Shown in pieces: positions 1 to 8,712 of a stretch of DNA of 64,000 bases. Origin of the DNA: Chitinophagaceae bacterium IBVUCB2 (lineage in GTDB: Bacteria > Bacteroidota > Bacteroidia > Chitinophagales > Chitinophagaceae); contig NFUV01000001.1 of assembly GCA_002127295.1 (NCBI GenBank), forward strand, positions 620,001 to 684,000. The letters run 5' to 3'. Both the position numbers and the translations under genes were made by a program. The notes beneath the pieces are model-generated. The model was not told the DNA's origin. It saw nothing but the letters and a program-made list of their open reading frames with translations, and made no database searches. Each line of letters opens with the position of its first letter. Within the stretch, counting starts at the first letter, position 1.

Positions 1-1355
1 TTGATATACCTTTCTGCCGTTGAAAGGCTTACACCCAATACGGATGCAATAGCCGGGGCTTTTAATCCCGGTGTTTTTTCTATCACTGCATAAATGGCAT
101 TTAGCTCTTCATTTACACCTTCACTTTCGGCTTTAAAATGCACTTTTTTTACACCTTCATTTACACCTTCATTTACACCTTTAGTGGCTTTGGTTTTGAT
201 AGAAAGGTCGGGAAAGGTTACAGTAGTTACATTGTCTTTATCCGTCCAAACGGGCATTCTAAAACCATTCTTTTTGCAATCACTTATCATTCGCAAAGTA
301 CCGCTGCCCAGCATTTCTATGTACTTTCTTACAAAGCATATTTGAGCAATATCAGGATTGCGAAGTATGGAACTATGTTCCTTTTTTAAATCCTTAATGG
401 TGATACCGGCAGGTAAGCCCCCGTAATTGGCAATTTCGGTTCTATCGCTAAAAATAGAAATTTGCAAAAAGCCATTTACCGAATTATAATCCCGGTGAAC
501 CATTGCATTGAGCAAACCTTCCCGTACAGCCAATAAAGGATAATTCAATTTTTCTTTACGAAGGATGCCATCTACTACAATGTTTTTACCAAAGGAAATT
601 TCTATAAAATTGAGGATGGCAGTAATATTTTGAAATATACAGCCATCAAATGTTTTGTCGTTCAAAAAATTATCGCCAGTAACAGTAGAGGGATAAATGG
701 TTATTCTAATTTTGGATTGAGGTATAAAACGGGTGGGTTTTTTACCAAACAATACCACACAGGCATTGGTAAGATTGCCATTTTGTATCAAGCCCATTTG
801 AATTAAAAAATCTTCGGCATCTTCTACTGCACTATTTGGCTTATATGCTTTGTATAAAGCAATGGTTTGATTAATTTCTTCGGTATCTAAATCCTGCAAA
901 GAAGAACCTAAAACTGTTCTGCGTTCCCAGTGAAAATCAGCATCCTTACGGTCTTTAATGAGTGAAGTTAAATTGCTGACAGATGATAATTTGGTAGCAT
1001 CATTTTCACGGGTAAAGATTTTGCCTTTGTATTGGTATGGTTTTTTTGCACCCTCCCAAACACTTATCAATATTAAATCTTTCTTTTTGTAATTGATAAC
1101 CTGCGTAAAAATGGGAGCAATGGGCTGGATAAATTCCACCAGCATTTTTTGAATAGCCGCACACAATTTTTCAGCATTTTCTACCCCAACAATTTTTTTA
1201 TTGTCTTCTATCCCTATAACCAAATCGCCGCCTTGTGTATTGATGAAAGCTGCAATGGTTTTGGCAATAGCCTCCTTATTTACAGTTGCTTTAAACTCTA
1301 AACGGGTGCCTTCCTGTTGCTCCAACAAATTGTCTATAATAAAACTATTTTCCAT
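1..1355 (-). CDS. Schlafen AlbA_2 / HATPase_c_4 ATP-binding protein, 3' end outside window
   Basis: About 451 residues are visible, starting MENSFIIDNLLEQQEG; the C-terminus lies beyond base 1. The N-terminal part (about 10-125) has the AlbA_2 pattern, with GTRLEFK, AFINTQGG and LVIGIEDN. The middle (about 240-390) has the GHKL/HATPase_c_4-type pattern MVHRDYNS, YGGLPAGIT, RNPDIA and MLGSGT. A low-complexity linker of GVNE repeats follows (12-bp tandem units near 148-183), then a winged-helix-like segment reaching the edge. Such proteins are usually annotated as putative DNA- or RNA-binding ATP-binding transcriptional regulators, often mislabelled RecG. The start codon overlaps the end of the DUF4062 gene by 11 bp, which suggests translational coupling. 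Its role in the defence operon is unknown; regulator and nucleic-acid effector are both possible. Confidence 0.85.
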   Translation of the reverse strand, partial: MENSFIIDNLLEQQEGTRLEFKATVNKEAIAKTIAAFINTQGGDLVIGIEDNKKIVGVENAEKLCAAIQKMLVEFIQPIAPIFTQVINYKKKDLILISVWEGAKKPYQYKGKIFTRENDATKLSSVSNLTSLIKDRKDADFHWERRTVLGSSLQDLDTEEINQTIALYKAYKPNSAVEDAEDFLIQMGLIQNGNLTNACVVLFGKKPTRFIPQSKIRITIYPSTVTGDNFLNDKTFDGCIFQNITAILNFIEISFGKNIVVDGILRKEKLNYPLLAVREGLLNAMVHRDYNSVNGFLQISIFSDRTEIANYGGLPAGITIKDLKKEHSSILRNPDIAQICFVRKYIEMLGSGTLRMISDCKKNGFRMPVWTDKDNVTTVTFPDLSIKTKATKGVNEGVNEGVKKVHFKAESEGVNEELNAIYAVIEKTPGLKAPAIASVLGVSLSTAERYI

Positions 1356-1935
1356 TTTTTGCCGTTTTATCGTTTAGAATATTTTGAACAAAATCCATAT
1401 CAGTAAACTGAGTATTTACATAAGTCATCATTTCATCCAAGCGGTAAAACTCCTGTGCCCAATTGCCATTCCGTAGCGTAACTGGCTCATGATTTTTTAT
1501 TACATACTCATAAATCTCAATAGTACGTTCATCAAAAAAGCGGTTTGGTTCTACCACAATTTTATCACCTGATTTCAATTTCATTTTGCTAAACAGTAAC
1601 CGTGAAAAAACAACATCCCTATGTACCAGAAACCAATAAGGCTTTTTGAGTTTGATGGCTAATTTTATCTCCTCGAAAGTGATATTCTTATCTCCAATAT
1701 TGCCCGTACCATAGTAAGGCCGTATAATGCCCAAAAACAAATCACATTCTTTAACAGCATTGAGGCAATTATCTAAATTGGATAATGTAGGATTTACTTT
1801 TATGCTGCCGTTGTAAGAGTTGAGTACTTCGTAATCCAGTAGCTGTAGTTGTGCTACAATCTGCGAAAGCTGGTCTTCAAAGCCATACACGGTAGAGCCA
1901 ACCATTATTTTTATTTTTTTTGTTGCTTTTGCCAT
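1345..1935 (-). CDS. DUF4062 domain protein
   Basis: This 196-aa protein is dominated by a DUF4062-like domain. The start has a beta-strand followed by a serine/threonine turn (IKIMVGSTVYGFEDQ). Next come the strand VKECDLFLGII, the motif PYYGTGN and ITFEEIKLAIKLKKP, matching the family's Rossmann-like order. There is no signal peptide or TM segment, so it is probably cytoplasmic. DUF4062 is often the N-terminal domain of large STAND-type NTPases, whereas here it stands alone. It lies 48 bp downstream of the UvrD-like helicase and overlaps the AlbA_2 gene by 11 bp. The biochemical function of DUF4062 is not settled. The family call is by motif recognition, and the defence role is inferred only from context. 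Confidence 0.7.
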   Translation of the reverse strand: MAKATKKIKIMVGSTVYGFEDQLSQIVAQLQLLDYEVLNSYNGSIKVNPTLSNLDNCLNAVKECDLFLGIIRPYYGTGNIGDKNITFEEIKLAIKLKKPYWFLVHRDVVFSRLLFSKMKLKSGDKIVVEPNRFFDERTIEIYEYVIKNHEPVTLRNGNWAQEFYRLDEMMTYVNTQFTDMDFVQNILNDKTAKNGK

Positions 1936-1983
1936 TGTGATGAAATTATTTATTGATATTCATAAATTCCCATTGTAATAACT

Positions 1984-3903
1984 CTATACTACTTCTAAAA
2001 CATTATCGACCCCAAACCATTCTTTTGCTTTTGCAATAACTTCAGGCTTAGGATTATGATAGAATACTGTTAAGTTTTCTTTTGCCCGTGTACAACACAC
2101 ATAAAATATTTTTTGTGTCCTGGCCAAAACTGTTGCTGTTCCATTTCCTAAAAACAAGTTTTCAAAATTGTAATTGTTCCAGCCTCCATTATCCAAAATA
2201 ACCAGTACATCATTAAATTCAGTCCCTTTTGTTTTGTGTTGTGTAGAAAATGGCGTTTTCCCTTCTAAATATTCATATAGTAGTTGAAACTCACTAAACC
2301 TAATTGCTTTTACCCTATTGTATAAATACTCTTTATTAGTTTTAAAATCATTCAATTTATCATCAATAACACAGATACCTTTCTCATGTGCATCTTCAAT
2401 AATCTCTTCAATTGTTTTATCTCCAATATCAATCAGACTTTCAATATTCTCTTTTAATATTTTTTTATCCGCTATGCTATGAATATGATTTTTATAATCT
2501 GTAACCCTTAGAAATTCATTGTAAAGTTTATTTTGATAAAGAGAAATATTTGTTTGAATTTTAAAGAGGTGCTTTATTAAATTATCTCTTTTTGTACCTT
2601 TTTTATTTTCATCTCCTTCATCCTTTTTCTTGTCGTCTAAAAGCTGGTCTTTATTCACATAAATTTTTGTAAATAGTGAATAGTTGTAATTTAAAGCGAT
2701 TGCGAATAAATCAGGATTGTTATCTATAAACGCTTTCATACCTGCTGTAGGCAATACAGCATTTAGTGCAGCCCCCGTTTTTCCTTGCTTTAAAATTTCT
2801 ATTACTTCTCCAAAAGTGTTTTCAGAAAAATCAGTTACAATGGCTTTATCCTTTATGTACTTCTTAATTCTATCCCGATAATTTAAAATCAAATCTCTAT
2901 CATACACATCCATTAATGTTCTAAATCCTGCTTTATCAGCAATTAAATTGTGTGTTAGATTTAGTTCCTTAGTTTCCTTGGCATCATCAAAATGCCAATC
3001 GTGTTTTTCTGTCAATATATTTTTAGCTTTAGAAACATCCCCATCACCCGAATAAAGAAATAGTATAGTCCCATCTTTTAATTCACCATTCAACATATTT
3101 GGTGCATTATGGTCTGCGGATGGAATTTGTGTTATTCCATCAGTTCGCAACCTATTTGCTAAATCAATAACTGTTCGTGGATTTCGCCTGTTTTGCTCCT
3201 TCTTTATTTCTTTTACTTTATCAGCATACGCATCTAAGTTTCCAATAGTATCATCATATATCGACTGCATTGCATCACCGAAAAATCCAATGATATTTTG
3301 CTTGGCACTTTTTGCAAAATGATTAAGAAAAATATCAACCACTGATTTACTTGTATCCTGATACTCATCTATAAAAATAAATGTGTATTTATCTTTTACA
3401 ATGTCACTTAGCTTGCTATAATTCTGAAAAAGATAATTGGCCACTATCAATAATTCATCATGTGAAATAATTCCTTCCTTCAGTTTTAAAAATTCCTTGT
3501 ACTGGATGCCGTCTTCACAATTATCAAAATAATTAGCAGGAATAGGACTGGGTTCATCAATTGAAATATTAGCAACTTCTTCATTATTAACCAAAGCCAC
3601 CAAAGCTGCCTTTAACTCTTTTTGAAAATGTTTAATGTTATCCCATAAAAAATCATGAATGGTTGTAACATTCAGATTTTTATGATTCACCCTTTCCTCA
3701 ATTTCTTTAACTGCTGCATTTGTATAAGTCATACAGGCTATCTTAGCTGATGGGTTTTCTGCTATTGCCTGTCTTATTACCTGGACTAATGAATAAGTTT
3801 TTCCACTACCTGCCCCTCCGCTAAGTAAAAAATTTTCCTTTGCATCAATCAATCCAAAAATCCCCTGAACTTCTGGTTCCAATTCTAATCTTTTTTCAAC
3901 CAT
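1984..3903 (-). CDS. gajB: UvrD/REP-family helicase, GajB-like
   Basis: The protein is 639 aa from the chosen start and is a superfamily-1A helicase. Walker A is GGAGSGKT, motif II is FIFIDEYQDT, motif III GDAMQSIYD, motif IV QNRRNPRT, motif V QHKTKGTEF and motif VI YVCCTRAKENL. In Gabija systems the UvrD-like GajB pairs with the OLD nuclease GajA, and that is the neighbour here. At 639 aa it is longer than the founding GajB (about 490 aa), with a charged linker near residues 450-470. An upstream ATG at 3939 is possible. I chose 3903 because AGAAGG lies just ahead and the overlap with gajA falls from 55 to 19 bp. A general repair helicase is less likely given this pairing. Confidence 0.85.
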   Translation of the reverse strand: MVEKRLELEPEVQGIFGLIDAKENFLLSGGAGSGKTYSLVQVIRQAIAENPSAKIACMTYTNAAVKEIEERVNHKNLNVTTIHDFLWDNIKHFQKELKAALVALVNNEEVANISIDEPSPIPANYFDNCEDGIQYKEFLKLKEGIISHDELLIVANYLFQNYSKLSDIVKDKYTFIFIDEYQDTSKSVVDIFLNHFAKSAKQNIIGFFGDAMQSIYDDTIGNLDAYADKVKEIKKEQNRRNPRTVIDLANRLRTDGITQIPSADHNAPNMLNGELKDGTILFLYSGDGDVSKAKNILTEKHDWHFDDAKETKELNLTHNLIADKAGFRTLMDVYDRDLILNYRDRIKKYIKDKAIVTDFSENTFGEVIEILKQGKTGAALNAVLPTAGMKAFIDNNPDLFAIALNYNYSLFTKIYVNKDQLLDDKKKDEGDENKKGTKRDNLIKHLFKIQTNISLYQNKLYNEFLRVTDYKNHIHSIADKKILKENIESLIDIGDKTIEEIIEDAHEKGICVIDDKLNDFKTNKEYLYNRVKAIRFSEFQLLYEYLEGKTPFSTQHKTKGTEFNDVLVILDNGGWNNYNFENLFLGNGTATVLARTQKIFYVCCTRAKENLTVFYHNPKPEVIAKAKEWFGVDNVLEVV

Positions 3904-5978
3904 AATAAACCTTCTTTTATGTAAGCTGGTATTTTCCAATTAGTAAACTCTGCATCGCTCTGATAAATAATGTCCATAGCAAAGTGAGTTTTCTTTTTGA
4001 TACATTCAGCGGCTAATACAAACGCCCCTTTTGTATCATCATCGAAGTATTCTCTATTCTGCAATCCCTCAAAATCGTCTTTATTTGCCTTTATGAAGGC
4101 TTTATTGATGTGTATATAAGCATCTTCAAAACTTCTTGCGTTATAACCTTCGTCATTTACCTGATAAATTATACACAGGCTGCCGTCCGCATTATTTTGC
4201 CAAACATCAGCAACTTTATTAAAGCATTTATTTGTTATAGCATAGCTCTTTAAATCATCCAAAGTTGCTGTACCAAAGAAAAATTTTAGTGCTGCATTTG
4301 AATACTTAGTACCTACTGCTACTTCACAAGCCTTATTATCATCACCTACTGCATCCAAATCTGTAATCACTAATGATTTAATACCTAAAAAATCAATGAA
4401 TTTTTCAAAAATATGTGAGTATGCACCAACCTCAATAATAGAAATGTTTTGAGAAAGTAAGGGTAGAAATACATCATCTTCTCCTAATGCTGCATATCTT
4501 TTATTTTCATCAATATCAATTTTTCGCATTAGCGTAGGAACTAATATCCTTTCAGTATCGCCTTCAATTAGGATTGCCTTTTCTGCAAAAAATATTTCAG
4601 CCCTGCTTATAGTAAGATACTGGGTTAAAAATTGATACTGGTTTGTACCTGCATCGTAATCTTTTTTTAAGTCTTTAAGATTTTTTGCAATTACTCCATT
4701 TACACCTTGCTTTTTTAGGTATTTAATATCATTGAAATCACTATCTGCGACTATATGTGAAGAGTGGGTACTAATAATATATTGCAATTTTCTCTTTATC
4801 CCGTCTTTTCGTGTTACACCTTCAGCAAGCAGTTTTTTTATGTTTTTAATAAAAATATACTGCATCTGCGGATGTGTATGGGCTTCCGGTTCTTCTATGA
4901 AAAGCAGGTTTATATCCGCAGGGGTTTTATCTGATTCTTTTTTGAACTCATGCACAAGTATCTCAATTTCAAAAATCATACTTATAAGGTTCATGTATCC
5001 TAAACCATTGTAATGTTCAGGCAGGTGGTTATCTTCATCATGCTTGTAAACAACGGTTGTATTTCCTTTCAATAACTCTCTGTGTTGTAGTGTTGAAATT
5101 ATTTCAATATCAGATTCATTTATTTTAACTCCGCCAAAGGCTTTTACTTTTTCAACTATACCATTAAACAACGATTTATAAATGCCGCTTAAATGATTAT
5201 CTGTTTCACTAAGTTTTTCTTTAAAATCATCAACTGCTTTATTCTGTTCTTCTGTAGATTCAGTCTTTTCATAAATTCTTGAAGTTTGTACGGAGAGTGT
5301 TTTATCAATTTCTTTATTAGTTACATCCCTTCTGGCACTTATGAATTTAAAATTGATTATATCTTTTGTACTTATATCTTCACTAATTAAATTTAGATAC
5401 ACAGTTTCGTTTACCAAACTTGTAGCCATATCATATTCAAATGATTTTTTATTGAACTGAAAATAATCAGCCTGTTTTTGCTTTAAAAAATCATAAATAC
5501 CTTTTACGATATAATCTGCATCATCATGCACCTTTGCTTCTTCACTTACTTTAAACTCCCTGTAAGTATTTTTCATTATTACATATTCAGTGTACCTCAT
5601 AGTGTAGTCAAAACCTAACACAATCACATTATTAGCAGGGTCTAAATCCATCATTACACGACTAACATTAGATAAGTTGTCATGCTCATTATACTCAATA
5701 AAGATTTTTAGTTTTATTCCTGAAACAACAAAATCTTCCTCGGTTACCAAATCCGCACTTTCAATAAGGGTTTTCAGCTCTTTTTTGAATTCAATATTAA
5801 AGTCATCAAACAAAAATTTATTCCTGTCGGGTTGATTTAAAAACTTTTCAAGTACAAATAATATTGAAGTTTTACCGGTATTGTTTTTACCAATAACCAA
5901 TGAGAGTTCATTTTCCAAATCCATAGAAAAATTTCTAAGCAGGCGGAAATTCTCAACTTCTATTTTGAATATTTTCAT
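3885..5978 (-). CDS. gajA: OLD-family ATPase with TOPRIM nuclease domain, GajA-like
   Basis: This 697-aa protein has the class 2 OLD nuclease layout. The N-terminal ABC-type ATPase has Walker A GKNNTGKT (about 30-37), a signature-like stretch GLGYMNLISMIFE, Walker B LLFIEEPEAHTHPQ and the H-loop IISTHSSHI. The C-terminal TOPRIM domain has AILIEGDTER for the catalytic glutamate and LVITDLDAVGDD for the DxD metal site. In Gabija, GajA forms the nuclease core that cuts phage DNA and GajB senses DNA ends. At 697 aa this form is longer than the roughly 580 aa of the founding GajA, mainly between the two ATPase halves. It starts 26 bp after the XRE gene and overlaps the helicase gene, so the genes are co-transcribed. 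The OLD-TOPRIM call is firm; the Gabija label rests on the pairing. Confidence 0.88.
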   Translation of the reverse strand: MKIFKIEVENFRLLRNFSMDLENELSLVIGKNNTGKTSILFVLEKFLNQPDRNKFLFDDFNIEFKKELKTLIESADLVTEEDFVVSGIKLKIFIEYNEHDNLSNVSRVMMDLDPANNVIVLGFDYTMRYTEYVIMKNTYREFKVSEEAKVHDDADYIVKGIYDFLKQKQADYFQFNKKSFEYDMATSLVNETVYLNLISEDISTKDIINFKFISARRDVTNKEIDKTLSVQTSRIYEKTESTEEQNKAVDDFKEKLSETDNHLSGIYKSLFNGIVEKVKAFGGVKINESDIEIISTLQHRELLKGNTTVVYKHDEDNHLPEHYNGLGYMNLISMIFEIEILVHEFKKESDKTPADINLLFIEEPEAHTHPQMQYIFIKNIKKLLAEGVTRKDGIKRKLQYIISTHSSHIVADSDFNDIKYLKKQGVNGVIAKNLKDLKKDYDAGTNQYQFLTQYLTISRAEIFFAEKAILIEGDTERILVPTLMRKIDIDENKRYAALGEDDVFLPLLSQNISIIEVGAYSHIFEKFIDFLGIKSLVITDLDAVGDDNKACEVAVGTKYSNAALKFFFGTATLDDLKSYAITNKCFNKVADVWQNNADGSLCIIYQVNDEGYNARSFEDAYIHINKAFIKANKDDFEGLQNREYFDDDTKGAFVLAAECIKKKTHFAMDIIYQSDAEFTNWKIPAYIKEGLLWLKKD

Positions 5979-6004
5979 ACTTTATAAGCTTGGTTTACTC
6001 AATT

Positions 6005-6298
6005 TTATTTTTCTTTACTCAATTTTTTTGTAACTGATTTCAATGCTTCATCTGCCATAGGTTCACCTTCAATAACATTATATAACTGGTCAGCTAACCA
6101 AAGTGTTAGCAATTCATCTTTACCCACTTTCAATATTTCAGCTAAAATGATAATTTGCTCTTTCTTAATTGGCCGTTCGCCTCTTTCCATTTTACTAATA
6201 ATAGAGGTATCTACATCCAGCTTTGAAGCTACCTGGCGCAGTAGCAATTTTTGCTTAATACGAAGCTCTCTTATCCTATCACCAAATTGGGTTGCCAT
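6005..6298 (-). CDS. XRE-family helix-turn-helix regulator of the defence operon
   Basis: This 97-aa protein is a single Cro/C1-type HTH domain. GDRIRELRIKQKLLLRQVAS, DTSIISKMERGERPI and IIILAEILKVGKDEL are the successive helices. The C-terminal tail (WLADQLYNVIEGEP onward) resembles controller-type XRE proteins placed ahead of restriction or defence genes in Bacteroidota. It is the first gene of the leftward operon and ends 26 bp before gajA. A -7-like box (6328-6335) overlaps two decamer direct repeats (6314-6333) just upstream of its start, which fits autorepression. Its role as the operon's controller is inferred from position. Confidence 0.85.
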   Translation of the reverse strand: MATQFGDRIRELRIKQKLLLRQVASKLDVDTSIISKMERGERPIKKEQIIILAEILKVGKDELLTLWLADQLYNVIEGEPMADEALKSVTKKLSKEK

Positions 6299-6313
6299 TG
6301 TAAAAATATTGAC

Positions 6314-6333
6314 TTGACAAATATTGGCAAATA
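6314..6333 (-). promoter_or_regulatory. Tandem decamer repeat, probable XRE operator
   Basis: Two adjacent 10-bp units, TTGACAAATA and TTGGCAAATA, differ at one base and lie 16 bp upstream of the XRE start. They overlap the predicted -7 box. Position and repetition suggest an operator for the adjacent regulator. More TTGCAAA-type words occur at about 6368-6410. Confidence 0.4.
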
Positions 6334-6335
6334 TA
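6328..6335 (-). promoter_or_regulatory. -7 box of the defence operon promoter
   Basis: TATATTTG on the minus strand matches the Bacteroidota TAnnTTTG -7 consensus, 29 bp upstream of the XRE start. A TTG lies upstream at shorter than ideal spacing, so the -33 element is uncertain. Confidence 0.4.
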
Positions 6336-6425
6336 AGAAACCAATAACAACAATTGCTAAAAGGAATAGCAAATTTGCAAACATTGCAAAGTGTGCAATC
6401 AATGCAAAAAGCCCGGATAAGGCTT

Positions 6426-8678
6426 TTAAATGCGTTGGTAGGAACCGGCTTTAATTTTAGTGAGGCTTACACCGAGGCAGGATTTTAGTACATCATCCAC
6501 CGTTCTGGCAGATAGCTTAAATTTTGTACCTATTTCGGTGGCTTCTTTCCTTGTAAATTCTTTGGGCAACGCTTCAAAGAATTTTCGTTTGCCATCGCCG
6601 GAATGAAACTGCATACTTTCATTTTGCTTTGGCAAGTTATTGAACATAAGCAAACTGTGCTGTAAATAGGTTTGCACTATTATGAGGGCTGTATTAAAAT
6701 CTTCATCGGTACAAATAATTGTTTCGGTCATATCCCCATTTTCATGCTTTCTCAGTGCGGAGAATATCATACAAATTCTAAAAAGTACCAACCCCAACCG
6801 ATATACCACACCTGCTGCATCTTCGCTGGTAAAGGTTACCACTTCTGACAGCATTTTGGGAAAGGTGGTATTGATTATCTGCCATTGTGATGGCTGTAAT
6901 TCAACCATAGTGGGGGATTGCTCTAATAGATTAATGAGTTGTAAGATTTGGTCTGAGAGTGCCTCAAAATGGTCGTTATAAACAATCGTATTGCTTTTGG
7001 GAGAAGGGTCTTGCCATTCAATATTATTTTTAAAAGCATAAAACAGGAAACGGCTGAATAAGCCATCTTCTGCGGAAGAAATAAGCCTGGGAGCCTGTGC
7101 CGGTGTGCCGGATAAGGCCACCGCCAGCCGTGGTTCATTTATCTCTACATACTCATTACCGGTTTTCCGGGAAATAGATATTTTTTCATGGTGAAAGGCT
7201 GACCTGAGAATGGGTGAATAGTCGCCCCAATCCTGTTTTTTTGCACCACTCATGGTATCGGCTTCAGTTTCGCAAATGATGCCCTGCCCGTCGTTGGCTT
7301 GCAGATGCTCTACCATTCTTGCCTGACTGCAATCTGCCGGAATGAATACGATTTTAAAAGGGGGTGGTTGTGGTTTTTCCGGTGCTGGCTCTCCTTTGTT
7401 TTTTTTGAACTCCAACCTTTTATATTCTGCCAGTTCGCTTTCATATATTTTTTGTGCCTCCCTGCTTTGCAGTAAAATTTTTTGATGGTACTTATCGCCC
7501 AATCGTTTGGCATTTTTTAATACTCCTTTGCCACTGGCTGCCGGGGCAATAATGAAAGTGTATAAGTGCGGATACACCCTTTCGTTAAAATAGATACCTG
7601 TTACTTTTGGCAGACAGCCGCTAATAATGGAAATAGCACCGGTAAAGAAAACATCCCGTTTACGCTTATCGGTAAATGCCCTTGCACCTTCTTTAAGTAT
7701 GTGGGGCAATGCTTCATACACTTCATCGGGGATTGTGGGGGTGGTTTTTAAATAGTCTTCTAAAGGGTCATCATCCGGCTGGGAAGGTTGCTGTTCTGCA
7801 CTTTGCATCTTTGCAGAGTTTGCAAACTTTGCAAACTCTGTGCTGTGGTGTTTGTAGGCACTGTTTACCGAATCCTTAATTTCTCTTTCAGATAAATCAA
7901 AATGCTGTGCACATAAAATTTCAGTATCGGATTGCGGTACACCAGCTCTGTTGCAATTAGAAGCAAGCAGGTACATATAATTATTGCGGTTTCCATTTTC
8001 ATAATTGGCTTTTTGATTGGTGAATGTGATTTGCTGCTGAAAGATTAGCAGGTATTCATCTGAAGCGGTGCTATCTTCTTTTGGTTCTTGCATGGTAACT
8101 ACCGGAACCGGCTTTTGCTGAACAGGTATATCCTGTACTGGAAATTTTTCGTTGTAAATGTTTTTATACAACTGTGGGTCGTGGCTTACAAAGCAAAGCC
8201 TGGTAATGTCTTTGCATTTTACATCGGCTTTTAAGCCGGTGGCATTTTCATAATACTGCTTTACTTGCTGGTAAGCTGTATCGTGGTGCTCTGCCCCGGT
8301 TTTTACTTCTATAAAAACTTTTAAACCATTGCCGCTTGGGCTGATGAAGCAAAGGAAAGTGTAAGGGATTGCAGCAATGATTTGAAAGGATGCAATTAAT
8401 TGCACCGGTGATAGCTTATCAAAATCAAGATGTACAAAGCCGCTGTACTGCTCCATATTTGGCAGCAATCTTTTGTCTTTAAAAGTTGCCGATGGGGTAA
8501 AGGCCGGAAGCAGCTGCTTCTTTGCCTGTGCTTCTTCTGTTTTACCCTGTGCAATCAGGTTCCGGATTTCTGCTACCGCTGGTTTGTATTTTTCGGATGC
8601 TATCCAATTGGAAAGAATAATCAGCGAAACATCCTCTACCGGATTGGTAAAGTTTTTAAATATGGTGCATACTGCCAT
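6426..8678 (-). CDS. VirE N-terminal / DUF3987 primase-helicase-like protein of mobile element
   Basis: This is a 750-aa protein. The N-terminal BT4734/VirE-N-like domain (about 1-180) carries GFVHLDFDKL and CFISPSGNGLKVFIEV, a primase/polymerase-like fold. A linker follows with NYMYLLASNCNRAGVP, resembling a primase C-terminal helical segment. The C-terminal DUF3987 ATPase domain (about 330-700) has Walker A IIAPAASGKG and a Walker B-like region near GIICETEADTMSG. Such proteins are standard in Bacteroidota integrative and mobilizable elements and probably support replication or stabilisation of the excised element. The gene lies 34 bp from the HTH gene upstream and on the same strand. It is divided from the defence operon by 127 bp of repeat-rich sequence. 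Confidence 0.8.
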   Translation of the reverse strand: MAVCTIFKNFTNPVEDVSLIILSNWIASEKYKPAVAEIRNLIAQGKTEEAQAKKQLLPAFTPSATFKDKRLLPNMEQYSGFVHLDFDKLSPVQLIASFQIIAAIPYTFLCFISPSGNGLKVFIEVKTGAEHHDTAYQQVKQYYENATGLKADVKCKDITRLCFVSHDPQLYKNIYNEKFPVQDIPVQQKPVPVVTMQEPKEDSTASDEYLLIFQQQITFTNQKANYENGNRNNYMYLLASNCNRAGVPQSDTEILCAQHFDLSEREIKDSVNSAYKHHSTEFAKFANSAKMQSAEQQPSQPDDDPLEDYLKTTPTIPDEVYEALPHILKEGARAFTDKRKRDVFFTGAISIISGCLPKVTGIYFNERVYPHLYTFIIAPAASGKGVLKNAKRLGDKYHQKILLQSREAQKIYESELAEYKRLEFKKNKGEPAPEKPQPPPFKIVFIPADCSQARMVEHLQANDGQGIICETEADTMSGAKKQDWGDYSPILRSAFHHEKISISRKTGNEYVEINEPRLAVALSGTPAQAPRLISSAEDGLFSRFLFYAFKNNIEWQDPSPKSNTIVYNDHFEALSDQILQLINLLEQSPTMVELQPSQWQIINTTFPKMLSEVVTFTSEDAAGVVYRLGLVLFRICMIFSALRKHENGDMTETIICTDEDFNTALIIVQTYLQHSLLMFNNLPKQNESMQFHSGDGKRKFFEALPKEFTRKEATEIGTKFKLSARTVDDVLKSCLGVSLTKIKAGSYQRI

Positions 8679-8712
8679 TGTTCAAGTCTTTAGTTCAATT
8701 GGGAAAAAATTG

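Noticed and set aside
94-389. Two plus-strand frames of 83 codons at the left edge
   Set aside because: They lie antisense within the AlbA_2 gene and their repeated Phe/Thr/Pro text only mirrors the GVNE tandem repeat.
3885-5978. Recombination protein RecF or SMC
   Set aside because: A TOPRIM domain with EGDTER and DLDAVGDD follows the ATPase, as in OLD nucleases and not in RecF or SMC.
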